From the NCBI RefSeq assembly GCF_938028185.1, contig NZ_CALJAH010000471.1:1-6097 (forward strand): 6,097 nucleotides of DNA, written 5' to 3'. Shown here one piece after another: positions 1-6,046 of the stretch. The DNA comes from an uncultured Cardiobacterium sp. GTDB lineage: Bacteria; Pseudomonadota; Gammaproteobacteria; Cardiobacteriales; Cardiobacteriaceae. The notes under the pieces are model-generated. The model saw only the letters and a list, made by a program, of their open reading frames with translations, was not told the origin of the DNA and did not search any database. The translations under genes and the position numbers were made by a program. The number at the start of each line of letters is the position of its first letter. Position 1 is the stretch's first letter.

Positions 1-60
1 CTGCGTACTGCCTTCGGCGACGCGCCTTGTCTGAAACTTTCGGTGGATGGCTATAAAAAA
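1..60 (-). repeat. End of a Correia-like dispersed repeat, left copy
   Basis: Positions 4-60 are the reverse complement of 6041-6097 with a single mismatch (C11 against A6090). The match ends at T61 and then resumes for five bases (62-66). Read on the minus strand, the copy begins TATAG at 54-50 and runs leftward out of the window through CAGAC, AAGGCG, GCCGAAG and CAGTACG. It contains a small dyad, GGCG-CGT-CGCC (minus strand of 16-26). From memory, these blocks and their spacing resemble one terminus of the neisserial Correia element. Only one end is visible, so full length and identity are open. A rightward -10-like TATAAA (52-57) lies in the outer end, next to truC. Confidence 0.75.
27..57 (+). 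promoter_or_regulatory. Possible outward promoter in the repeat end, reading into truC
   Basis: TTGTCT (27-32, four of six matches to TTGACA) is followed after 19 bases by TATAAA (52-57, five of six matches to TATAAT). Transcription would start around 64, about 24 bases ahead of the truC ATG. The spacing is longer than ideal. Outward promoters in terminal repeats are known for Correia elements in Neisseria, which makes the idea reasonable. Here it is an inference from the hexamers alone. Confidence 0.3.
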
Positions 61-87
61 TCCCCGGTCAACATTACCCGTTCAATA

Positions 88-828
88 ATGGACACACCTC
101 CCGCCACACTCCCCATCCTCTACCGCGACGCGCATCTCGTCGCCATCAACAAACCGGCGGGCATCCCCGTACACCGCAGCGCGCTTGACCGCCATGCCGC
201 CGTGACCGTGCTGCAACTGCTGCATGAGCAGACCGGGCTGAAAGGCTATCCGGCACACCGTCTCGACCGGCCCACCAGCGGCGTGCTGCTGCTCGCGCTG
301 GACGCCGACACCGCTCGCCTGCTCGGCGAGCTGATTGCGGCACAGCGGCTGGACAAGCGCTATCACGCCGTGGTGCGCGGCTGGCTGGATGAGGCGGGCG
401 AAATTGACTACCCGCTCACCTATCTCGCCGACAAAATCGCCGACCGCAACCGCCAGCGCGAGAAACCGCCGCAGGAGGCGCTGACCCGCTACCGCTGTTT
501 GGCGCGCAGCGAAGTGCCGTTCGCCAGCGACGGGCGACATCCCACCTCGCGCTACAGCCTCGCCGAACTGCAACCGTTGCAGGGGCGCAAACACCAGCTT
601 CGTCGCCACTTGAAGCACATTTTTCACCCCGTCATCGGCGACACCAGCCACGGCGACAATCGCCAGAACCGCGTTCTCACCGACCGCTGCGGCGCGTTGC
701 GACTGATGCTGCACGCCAGCCGCCTGCAACTGCTGCATCCGCACAGCGGCGCACCGCTCGACCTGCACGCCGCAGTAGATGCGCACTGGGCGCACATCGC
801 CGCCACGCTCGGTCTCAGCCCGCGATAA
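88..828 (+). CDS. truC: tRNA pseudouridine(65) synthase TruC
   Basis: This is an RluA-family pseudouridine synthase that isomerises U65 in the acceptor-stem region of certain tRNAs in the cytoplasm. Numbered from the ATG at 88 (246 aa), it shows the N-terminal ILYRDAHLVAINKPAG block (10-25), the catalytic motif HRLDRPTSG with Asp60, KRYHAVVRGW, DYPL, the TruC-like DKIADRNRQ stretch, GRKHQLRRHLKH (166-177), HPVIGDTSHGD (180-190) and LMLHAS (206-211). HRSALDR, DKIAD and RRHLKH match E. coli TruC as I remember it and separate it from RluA/C/D. It has no S4 domain, as expected. It is slightly shorter than E. coli TruC (260 aa) at the C terminus. No Shine-Dalgarno is visible before 88. An in-frame GTG at 43 would add 15 residues encoded partly by the repeat and is unlikely to be the true start. 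The gene overlaps the opposing glutaredoxin-like gene by 14 nt at its 3' end. Confidence 0.92.
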   Translation: MDTPPATLPILYRDAHLVAINKPAGIPVHRSALDRHAAVTVLQLLHEQTGLKGYPAHRLDRPTSGVLLLALDADTARLLGELIAAQRLDKRYHAVVRGWLDEAGEIDYPLTYLADKIADRNRQREKPPQEALTRYRCLARSEVPFASDGRHPTSRYSLAELQPLQGRKHQLRRHLKHIFHPVIGDTSHGDNRQNRVLTDRCGALRLMLHASRLQLLHPHSGAPLDLHAAVDAHWAHIAATLGLSPR

Positions 829-1039
829 ACCGCCGCACATCCTCCGCGTCAAACGGATACGGCAACTCGCGGTCGCCTTTCGCGTCAAACAACACCGGCA
901 CCAGCAAGTCATACTGCGCGCGCAGTGCTGGGTCGCGGTCAATATTGATACGCTGCACCTCAACCCCCATCTCGCACAACAGGGCGAAAGCATCGGCACA
1001 CAAATGACAGTTCAGGCGGACAAACAGGCGGTAACGCAT
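815..1039 (-). CDS. Glutaredoxin-like protein, DUF836 family
   Basis: This is a 74-residue thioredoxin-fold protein, cytosolic with no signal peptide. The start MRYRLFVRLN forms the first beta strand. The redox motif CHLC (Cys11, Cys14) follows, then a helix (ADAFALLCEMG), the strand VEVQRINID, a DPALRAQYD turn and VPVLF with the expected cis-Pro48. The order CxLC, then INIDxDP, then the VPVL strand is typical of the small glutaredoxin-like DUF836 family (PF05768), whose substrates are generally unknown. It lacks the glutathione-binding pattern of classical GrxC, so gene symbol grxC is not warranted. It faces away from secB and collides tail-to-tail with truC. Only a weak GGGA precedes the ATG. 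E. coli has grxC directly upstream of secB-gpsA in the same direction, so the neighbourhood is similar but the family and strand differ. Confidence 0.85.
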   Translation of the reverse strand: MRYRLFVRLNCHLCADAFALLCEMGVEVQRINIDRDPALRAQYDLLVPVLFDAKGDRELPYPFDAEDVRRFIAG

Positions 1040-1096
1040 GGAAAATTCCCAAAAAGGCGCAGCCTAACCCGCCGCCCCGCCCGCCACAACAAAAGT

Positions 1097-1124
1097 TTGC
1101 CCACCGCCGTTGAACCCGTACAAT
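1097..1124 (+). promoter_or_regulatory. Probable secB-gpsA promoter
   Basis: TTGCCC (1097-1102) and TACAAT (1119-1124) are separated by 16 bases. They lie about 65 bases ahead of the secB start, inside the 150-bp divergent gap (1040-1189) between the glutaredoxin-like gene and secB. The -10 matches five of six and the -35 four of six consensus positions. The call rests on the hexamers alone. I see no obvious operator, and no clear promoter for the leftward gene. Confidence 0.5.
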
Positions 1125-1189
1125 GACGCCCGCAAAAGCCGCGGCATCGCCGCATCACCCATCGCTTCCATACTTGAAAAGGAGTACCC

Positions 1190-1657
1190 ATGAGCGAAGA
1201 ACAACAAACCCCCGTCGTCCTTGACATCCGCAAACTCTACGCAGGCGATATGTCCGTCGAAGTGCCGCACGCCCCGGAAATCTTCCAGCAGGAACTCAAC
1301 CCGGAAATCAGCCTCGGCGTCGCCCACGAAATCAAAAAACTGCCGGAAGATAACTACTACCACATCAAACTGCGCCTGACCGTCACCGCCAAAGACGGCG
1401 AGCGCGTCATCTACCTGGTGGAAGTCGCGCAAAGCGGCATCTTTGAAATCAGCGGTCTGCCGGACGCCCAACTGCACCACGCGCTCAACGTCTATGCGCC
1501 GACCGTGCTCTACCCCTACGCGCGCGAAGCCATCAGCAACGCCATCAACCGCGCCGGATTCCCCAACCTCTACCTGCAACCGATCAACTTCGACCTCATG
1601 TACCAGCAGCGGATGCAGGAAGAAGCCGAAAAACAAGGCAACCATCCCGTCCAGTAA
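1190..1657 (+). CDS. secB: Protein-export chaperone SecB
   Basis: SecB is a cytosolic homotetrameric chaperone. It keeps preproteins unfolded and hands them to SecA at the SecYEG translocon. The product is 155 aa, the same length as E. coli SecB. Family hallmarks are present: the IRKLYAGDMSVEVPHAPEIFQQEL opening (13-36, aligning with QRIYTKDISFEAPNAP in E. coli), LRLTVTA (61-67), YLVEVAQSGIFEISGL (75-90), YAPTVLYPYAREAIS (102-116) and GFPNLYLQPINFDLMY (123-138), then a charged, disordered tail. A strong AAGGAG (1179-1184) is well placed before the ATG. The TAA stop overlaps the gpsA ATG by one base (TAATG), implying one transcript and translational coupling. The secB-gpsA pair is a common gammaproteobacterial arrangement. 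Confidence 0.97.
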   Translation: MSEEQQTPVVLDIRKLYAGDMSVEVPHAPEIFQQELNPEISLGVAHEIKKLPEDNYYHIKLRLTVTAKDGERVIYLVEVAQSGIFEISGLPDAQLHHALNVYAPTVLYPYAREAISNAINRAGFPNLYLQPINFDLMYQQRMQEEAEKQGNHPVQ

Positions 1658-2652
1658 TGGCCAACATCGCCGTCCTCGGCGCGGGCAGTTGGGGCACCGC
1701 GCTCGCATTACAACTGGCGCGCAACGCCCACAACATTACCCTCTGGGCGCACCGCCGCGAACACGCGGCGGCGCTCGGAGAAGCCCGCGAAAACCGCCGC
1801 TACCTGCCCGGCATCCCCCTGCCGCCCAACCTCACCGTGAGCGATGACCTCGCCGCGAGCGTTGCGGCGGCAGAACTCATATTGGCGGTCGTCCCCAGCC
1901 GCGCCTTCGCCGGACTGCTCCAAGACCTCAAACCGCACCTGCGCGACGGCACGCCGCTCATGTGGGCCATCAAAGGCTTTGAAGCGGGCAGCGGGCGACT
2001 TTTGACCGACGTCTTCCGCGACGCCCTCGGCGAACACCCGCACGCCATCCTCGCCGGGCCCAGCTTTGCCAAAGAAGTCGCCGCTGGACTACCAACCGCC
2101 GTCACCATCGCCGCCACCGACGACACGCTCGCACAAACCATTGCGCAACACTTCCACGGCAGCAACTTCCTCTGTTACACCAGCCACGACCTCACCGGCG
2201 TGCAAATCGGCGGTGCGGTGAAAAACGTCATCGCCATCGCAACAGGCATCGCCGACGGCCTCGGCTGCGGTGCCAACGCACGCGCCGCCCTCATCACCCG
2301 TGGCCTGCGCGAAATCACCCGCCTCGCCACCGCCCTCGGCGCAGAAGAAGAAACCCTGACCGGCCTTGCCGGCATGGGCGACCTCGTCCTCACCTGCACC
2401 GACGACCAGTCGCGCAACCGCCGCTTCGGCCTCGCGCTTGGCCGGGGCGACAGCGCCGAAGCCGCCAAGGCCGCCATCGGCCAAACCGTGGAAGGCGAAG
2501 GCGCGACGCACGACACCTACGCCCTTGCCCAACAACACGGCATCCGGATGCCCATCACCGAACACCTGCACCAGATGCTTGCCGGGAACAGCAGCCTCGA
2601 AGACACCTTCACCAGCCTGCTCAACCGCCAAATCAAACAGGAGCGGCACTGA
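1657..2652 (+). CDS. gpsA: Glycerol-3-phosphate dehydrogenase [NAD(P)+] GpsA
   Basis: GpsA is a cytosolic enzyme that reduces dihydroxyacetone phosphate to sn-glycerol-3-phosphate, the backbone precursor for phospholipids. The protein is 331 aa (E. coli about 339). The N-terminal Rossmann fold has GAGSWG at 8-13. Further conserved blocks are VPS (79-81), IKGFE (105-109), AGPSFAKEVAAGLPTA (133-148), IGGAVKNVIAIATGIADGL (184-202) with catalytic Lys189, TRGLREI (214-220), GLAGMGDLVLTCT (236-248) with Asp242, SRNRRFG (252-258) for phosphate binding, and VEGEGA (278-283). Nothing essential is missing. No convincing Shine-Dalgarno precedes the ATG. It shares one base with the secB stop, so translation is probably coupled. 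The gene ends 30 bases from the stop codon of the convergent toxin gene. Confidence 0.97.
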   Translation: MANIAVLGAGSWGTALALQLARNAHNITLWAHRREHAAALGEARENRRYLPGIPLPPNLTVSDDLAASVAAAELILAVVPSRAFAGLLQDLKPHLRDGTPLMWAIKGFEAGSGRLLTDVFRDALGEHPHAILAGPSFAKEVAAGLPTAVTIAATDDTLAQTIAQHFHGSNFLCYTSHDLTGVQIGGAVKNVIAIATGIADGLGCGANARAALITRGLREITRLATALGAEEETLTGLAGMGDLVLTCTDDQSRNRRFGLALGRGDSAEAAKAAIGQTVEGEGATHDTYALAQQHGIRMPITEHLHQMLAGNSSLEDTFTSLLNRQIKQERH

Positions 2653-2682
2653 CCGGATAGCCGCATCGGGGCGGTTCATGAC

Positions 2683-3018
2683 TCAGTATTTGACGAGATC
2701 CTGTAGCAATCCGCTCATTTTCTCGATGACACTTGCATCAGCCTGTTCAACAAATTCCACATTACGGCGGCGGAAATCCATCGACCTGAGCTGGACAGAC
2801 AGCGCGACACCGCTGATTTTTTCACCATTGACGGCCACTTCGAGTTCAATACCGCGTACCGTTGAAGTAATCGGACAAACCAGCACCAATCCGGTGTGTT
2901 TCGCCATGATGGATTTACTCATCACCAGCGCCGGACGGCGTTTTTGAATCTCGCGCCCCGTTGCCGGATCAAAATCAATCATGACAATATCGCCCTGTTC
3001 GGGAAGGTAGAGGCTCAC
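2683..3018 (-). CDS. MazF/ChpB-family mRNA-interferase toxin
   Basis: This is a probable PemK/MazF-type endoribonuclease that cuts mRNA at short sequence motifs and is held inactive by its antitoxin. I chose a GTG start (3018-3016). It overlaps the antitoxin TGA by four bases (GTGA), is preceded by AAGGAGG, and gives 111 aa, the length of E. coli MazF, whose start VSRYVPDMGD it resembles. Visible features are PEQGDIVMIDFDPATGRE (6-23), the RPALVMS loop with Arg28, CPITST (48-53) with Thr51 as likely catalytic partner, GVALSVQLRSMD (70-81) and a C-terminal helix. An upstream ATG would add 12 residues inside the antitoxin gene and has no support. The second half looks more like ChpB than MazF. 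A hand count over four 60-base lines gives about 52% GC, against 67% and 77% in two gpsA lines, which suggests separate acquisition. Confidence 0.9.
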   Translation of the reverse strand: MSLYLPEQGDIVMIDFDPATGREIQKRRPALVMSKSIMAKHTGLVLVCPITSTVRGIELEVAVNGEKISGVALSVQLRSMDFRRRNVEFVEQADASVIEKMSGLLQDLVKY

Positions 3019-3275
3019 AAAACCTCCTTGCCGACAGATGACATTTCCAGCCATTCAACATCCTCTTCCGTCTGGAACATTTCCGGGGTCACCCCGGCAA
3101 ACAGCGCTTCCAGGGAGCGCTCAGGACTCTCGCGTTGCAAGACGATTTTGCCGTCTTCCAGCCGGGCGGACAGGCGGTCGCCGATACCGGCACCAATCTG
3201 CTCCAAAAGCAGCTTGGGCAAGGAAATGATTTGTGCATTGCCGCTTTTGCGGATGATGAGGGTTGAGGTTGACAT
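3015..3275 (-). CDS. MazE-family antitoxin (AbrB/SpoVT fold)
   Basis: This 86-residue protein is encoded directly ahead of the toxin gene. Residues 5-48 (LIIRKSGNAQIISLPKLLLE, then GDRLSARLEDGKIVLQ) fit the swapped-hairpin DNA-binding fold of MazE, with GN followed by a strand and the DGKIVLQ strand. The C-terminal part, VTPEMFQTEEDVEWLEMSSVGKEVL, resembles the toxin-binding tail of E. coli MazE (ITPENLHENIDW...KEVW). The expected role is to neutralise the toxin and repress the operon. The ATG at 3275 has GGGAG five bases upstream. The frame stays open much further upstream, to 3791, but that extension runs antisense through rluA and lacks support. The toxin start overlaps the stop, so the two are coupled. 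Confidence 0.9.
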   Translation of the reverse strand: MSTSTLIIRKSGNAQIISLPKLLLEQIGAGIGDRLSARLEDGKIVLQRESPERSLEALFAGVTPEMFQTEEDVEWLEMSSVGKEVL

Positions 3276-3286
3276 GATTGCTCCCG

Positions 3287-3315
3287 CATTGGTTTTACCC
3301 AAGTATAATCCAATG
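3287..3315. promoter_or_regulatory. Likely mazEF promoter with overlapping operator palindrome
   Basis: The minus strand carries TATACT (3307-3302) about 27 bases before the antitoxin ATG. No good -35 hexamer stands at the right distance. Two nested inverted repeats frame this box: CATTGG (3287-3292) with CCAATG (3310-3315), perfect over six bases with 17 between, and TTGG (3289-3292) with CCAA (3299-3302). MazE-MazF complexes typically repress by binding palindromes over their own promoter, so this is the natural operator candidate. The same bases read TATAAT (3304-3309) on the plus strand, so a divergent rluA promoter could overlap. Its -35 match (TTGCTC, 20 bases away) is poor. Confidence 0.4.
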
Positions 3316-3404
3316 ACAAAGATCCCATATATAAGTGAACCGCCCCCAAACCCCATGAAGAAAAAAACAGCGCTCCCTGTGCCCCAATAGCCGTACATCA
3401 CACC

Positions 3405-4022
3405 ATGCCCCTCGACATCCACTACGAAGACCCGGACATCTACGTCATCAACAAACCCGCCGGGTTGCTCTCCGTCCCTGGCCGTGGCGACGACAAATAC
3501 GACAGCGTACAAAGCCGCTGCCAGGTTTACGCCCCTGCGGCAATGGCAGCGCACCGCCTCGACATGGCGACCAGCGGCCTCCTGCTCATCGCCAAACACA
3601 AGGCCGCCGAACGCCACTACAAACAAGAATTTGCCGCGCGCCGCGTCGAAAAACGCTACATCGCCGTCGTCCACGGCACCATTGCCGACGATCACGGCGA
3701 CATCCACTACCCGCTCATCACCGACTGGGAACGCCGCCCGCGCCAAAAAATCTGCCATGAACACGGCAAAACCGCGCACACCAGCTACCAAGTGCTAGCC
3801 CGTGACGGCGCAACCACCCGCGTCGCCCTCATCCCGCACACCGGGCGCAGCCACCAACTGCGCGTGCACCTTGCCGCCATTGGCCACCCCATCCTTGGCG
3901 ACGAATTCTATGCCGACGAAGAGCCGCCTGCCGCGCCGCGGCTGCTGCTGCACGCCGAAACCCTCGCCGTTGCCAACCTGCACGGAACCTTACAACGCTT
4001 TCACCTCGCCCCCGCCTTTTGA
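3405..4022 (+). CDS. rluA: Dual-specificity 23S rRNA/tRNA pseudouridine synthase RluA
   Basis: RluA makes pseudouridine at 23S rRNA position 746 and tRNA position 32 in the cytoplasm. The product is 205 aa, slightly shorter than E. coli RluA (219), mainly at the N terminus. Hallmarks are YVINKPAGLLSVPGR (13-27), the catalytic HRLDMATSG (50-58) with Asp53, KRYIAVVHG, HYPLITDWERRPRQKIC (101-117), which matches the RluA-type PLICDWPNRPKQKVC, GKTAHTSY, IPHTGRSHQLRVHL (143-156), GHPILGDEFYA (160-170) and RLLLHAE (179-185). LLSVPGR and DMATSG distinguish it from RluC/RluD and TruC. No S4 domain is present. The ATG at 3405 has no visible Shine-Dalgarno, and I see no better start. It is divergent from the toxin-antitoxin operon across 129 bp. 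No terminator lies between it and the lipoprotein gene. Confidence 0.94.
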   Translation: MPLDIHYEDPDIYVINKPAGLLSVPGRGDDKYDSVQSRCQVYAPAAMAAHRLDMATSGLLLIAKHKAAERHYKQEFAARRVEKRYIAVVHGTIADDHGDIHYPLITDWERRPRQKICHEHGKTAHTSYQVLARDGATTRVALIPHTGRSHQLRVHLAAIGHPILGDEFYADEEPPAAPRLLLHAETLAVANLHGTLQRFHLAPAF

Positions 4023-4036
4023 GCGACATAACCCGC

Positions 4037-4042
4037 TATAAT
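4037..4042 (+). promoter_or_regulatory. -10 box of the probable lipoprotein-gene promoter
   Basis: A perfect TATAAT lies 43 bases ahead of the ATG at 4085, in the 62-bp gap after rluA. At 17 bases upstream the -35 candidate (4014-4019, GCCTTT) is poor, so this promoter is weak, activator-dependent or not used. AAGGAAA (4074-4080) is a suitable ribosome binding site. Read-through from rluA is also possible because no hairpin separates the two genes. Confidence 0.45.
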
Positions 4043-4084
4043 TGTGCGACTTTTTACAACCCACCCTAACCGCAAGGAAAACCC

Positions 4085-6001
4085 ATGAAACTGAACCAAC
4101 TGGCACTCGCCATCCTCACCGCCACCGGCCTGCTCGTCGCCTGCTCCGACGAACCAAAAAAACCGGAAAAAGGCACAAAGACCGAACAAGCCGCACAAAC
4201 CGCCACCCCGGCAGGCAACACCGCCCAACCGGGCGACCTCGCGCAACAAGCAGAAGACCGCTACCGCGCCAACATCGAGCTGATGAACACCGCCTACCAA
4301 AAAATGTACGGTCAGCACACCGCATGGCTCATCAAACAATACCAGGCTAGCGTCAGCGACTACCAGCGCGGCGACAACAGCGCAACCGCGACCAGCAAAC
4401 TCACCTTCCAGTTCGGCCTGCCGCTGTTTGAAGGCGCCGACCAGCCCCTGACCCTCACCAATAAAGACACCATCACCTACAACAAAGAACTGCTCGACAA
4501 AGGCATCGTCGCGCACATTGACACCCAGGCAGACACCGAAGAAACCGGCAAACTCCTCAAAAAAATCCTCAAAGACAACCTCAACACCAGCGACACCAAC
4601 CTCGACAGTATCCTCACCGGCCTCAGCAACACCAAAACCGCCACCGACCTCCATACCGACGGCAGCGTCCACGTCATCGCCGAAACCGCACCTTTCCAGG
4701 TACAAGAAGGCGATGACAGCCTTGACTTCAAAGGAATGAAACAAGAATTCCGCTACAACAACAAAACCTTCGCCGACGGCGTGATGGCGATGGACCTCAC
4801 CGTCGAACCCTTCACCTTCACCGCCACCGACAAAAAAGACGGCGACAGCGCCACCGTCGCCTTCTCGCCCATCAAAGTCGAATACGCCATCAACGAAGAC
4901 GGCACCCTCAAACTCAACACCAGCCCGCTCAAAAGCGAAACCACCGCCAAAGAAGGCCTCTTCATCTTTGAAGTGGATGGCATAGATGCCAACGGCAGCG
5001 GCGTCAAGTTTGATCCGGCGCTGATGGGCTACCTCGGCGACATTGACTACAACATCAAAAACATCCACGTCACCTACAACGGCGACCAGCGCCCCTTCGG
5101 CGACATCACCGGCAAAAGCAGCACCCGCAAAAACAGCGGCGACAACTACGATGCCCGCGACGAAATGACCTGGAACATCAACGGCGCGACCCTCAAACGC
5201 CTCGTCCCGCAAATCCCGGTTGAACCGCAAAGCCTGCGCATCAGCGCCAGCATGGAAAACTTCTCCGCCGCCAGCAAACAGGCCTTCCTCGAAAGCTACA
5301 TTGCGCTCATCGCCGGCCTTAACGCCGCCCAAAAAACCAGCGCTGCCAACATGGTTGCAGGCGACACCATCAATACGCCTGCGGCCGCCACAACCGCCGC
5401 CCCGGCAGAAAACCAAACCGCCGACACCGCGACCGACGCCAATGCTGAAACCGCAGCCAGCGTACCTGCGACCGACGCCAATGCCGAAACCGCAGCCAGC
5501 GCGGCTGCGTCCGACATCAATGCCGAAACCGTGACCAGCGCAGCCGCCAGCACCGCAACGGCATCCAGCACACAAACAGCCGCCGACAACGAAAAAGCCG
5601 CGGCCGGGTACGAAAAAATCGCACAAGAAAAACTCCAGACCGTGCTGCAAGAACTCGTCAAAAACAAAACCCGCCTCAGCTTCGGCCTCGAAGGCACGAC
5701 CGACAGCGGCAAAGCCAGCTTCACCAGCAGCGTCGGTATTCGCGCCGACAGCACTGCCACCCCGGAAGCCTGGCAACAAGCCTTTGACAACCCGAAAGAA
5801 TTGCAAGAGCTGCTGCGCAACAACCTCGACCTGCACGCCGAAGCCCGCATCAACAAAAAACTGGCAGAAAAACTGGAACTCGTTCCGCTCATCGAAAGCC
5901 AGGGCGCGGCATTCATCACCATTGACGGCGAAGACTACGTCGCCAAACTGGACAACGATAACGGCACGCTAAAAATCAACGGCAAACCGCTGCCCTTCTA
6001 A
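4085..6001 (+). CDS. DUF945 (YdgA-like) family lipoprotein with an Ala/Thr repeat linker
   Basis: This 638-residue envelope protein has no known biochemical function. Residues 1-20 are a lipoprotein signal peptide with lipobox LVAC and Cys20. Ser at +2 predicts outer-membrane sorting by the E. coli rule. A Lys/Thr/Gln/Pro-rich tether (21-55) follows. The body matches the DUF945 pattern: YQASVSDYQRGDNSATATSKLTFQF (86-110), beta-rich repeats such as DGVMAMDLTVEPF and LFIFEVDGIDANGSG, ASMENFSAASKQAFLES, and the C-terminal YVAKLDNDNGTLKINGKPLPF, the last ten residues being the most diagnostic. Residues from about 427 to 503 are low-complexity Ala/Thr/Asp with three 13-residue repeats (449-487) set between two parts of the domain. 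E. coli YdgA is about 502 aa and lacks such a linker as I recall it. The gene has its own -10 box and a strong terminator, so it is probably monocistronic or the last gene after rluA. Confidence 0.85.
   Translation: MKLNQLALAILTATGLLVACSDEPKKPEKGTKTEQAAQTATPAGNTAQPGDLAQQAEDRYRANIELMNTAYQKMYGQHTAWLIKQYQASVSDYQRGDNSATATSKLTFQFGLPLFEGADQPLTLTNKDTITYNKELLDKGIVAHIDTQADTEETGKLLKKILKDNLNTSDTNLDSILTGLSNTKTATDLHTDGSVHVIAETAPFQVQEGDDSLDFKGMKQEFRYNNKTFADGVMAMDLTVEPFTFTATDKKDGDSATVAFSPIKVEYAINEDGTLKLNTSPLKSETTAKEGLFIFEVDGIDANGSGVKFDPALMGYLGDIDYNIKNIHVTYNGDQRPFGDITGKSSTRKNSGDNYDARDEMTWNINGATLKRLVPQIPVEPQSLRISASMENFSAASKQAFLESYIALIAGLNAAQKTSAANMVAGDTINTPAAATTAAPAENQTADTATDANAETAASVPATDANAETAASAAASDINAETVTSAAASTATASSTQTAADNEKAAAGYEKIAQEKLQTVLQELVKNKTRLSFGLEGTTDSGKASFTSSVGIRADSTATPEAWQQAFDNPKELQELLRNNLDLHAEARINKKLAEKLELVPLIESQGAAFITIDGEDYVAKLDNDNGTLKINGKPLPF
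5429..5545 (+). repeat. Three tandem 39-bp coding repeats in the lipoprotein linker
   Basis: Copies lie at 5429-5467, 5468-5506 and 5507-5545. They encode ATDANAETAASVP, ATDANAETAASAA and ASDINAETVTSAA. The first two are nearly identical in DNA; the third has diverged. The unit is a multiple of three, so copy-number change would alter linker length without breaking the frame. Ala/Thr-rich sequence continues beyond the third copy (AASTATASS) without a clear fourth unit. Confidence 0.9.
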
Positions 6002-6018
6002 TCATTTGCCCCAACCTC

Positions 6019-6046
6019 AAAAACCCCGCCACGGCGGGGTTTTTTT
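6019..6046 (+). terminator. Intrinsic terminator after the lipoprotein gene
   Basis: AAAAACCCCGC (6019-6029) pairs with GCGGGGTTTTT (6034-6044) around a four-base loop CACG. This is an 11-bp stem with a GC-rich core, followed by a T-tract to 6046. It starts 17 bases after the TAA stop. The A-tract ahead of the stem could let it work in both directions. The T-tract joins the terminal repeat directly. Confidence 0.93.

Noticed and set aside
29..35. GTCTGAA resembling the core of the neisserial DNA uptake sequence
   Set aside because: Only seven bases match, it occurs only within the repeat copies, and the full GCCGTCTGAA is absent from both copies.
43..87. GTG start for truC inside the repeat
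   Set aside because: It adds 15 residues partly encoded by the repeat and not seen in TruC. The ATG at 88 places the ILYRDAHLVAINKP block close to the expected N-terminal position.
2659..2676. Hairpin between the convergent gpsA and toxin genes as a terminator
   Set aside because: A stem of six pairs including one G-U and a six-base loop is present, but neither strand has a T-tract after it. It may add to termination but cannot be called.
3355..3390. Eleven-codon peptide (MKKKTALPVPQ) just before rluA
   Set aside because: It has no ribosome binding site and no regulatory hairpin, and is too short to support by itself.
3276..3791. N-terminal extension of the antitoxin frame to 258 codons
   Set aside because: It runs antisense through rluA and the intergenic operator region. 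The ATG at 3275 has a ribosome binding site and gives the normal MazE length.
88..4022. Two RluA-family synthases as a recent duplication
   Set aside because: TruC and RluA each carry the specific signatures of separate ancient subfamilies and are not close paralogues. Their proximity appears to be chance.
4001..5836. A 611-codon open frame antisense to the lipoprotein gene
   Set aside because: It uses the same codon register as the sense gene, so its stops would require TTA, CTA or TCA sense codons, which this GC-rich gene avoids. The product is Gly/Val/Phe-rich with no recognisable domain, while the sense product has a signal peptide and family motifs.
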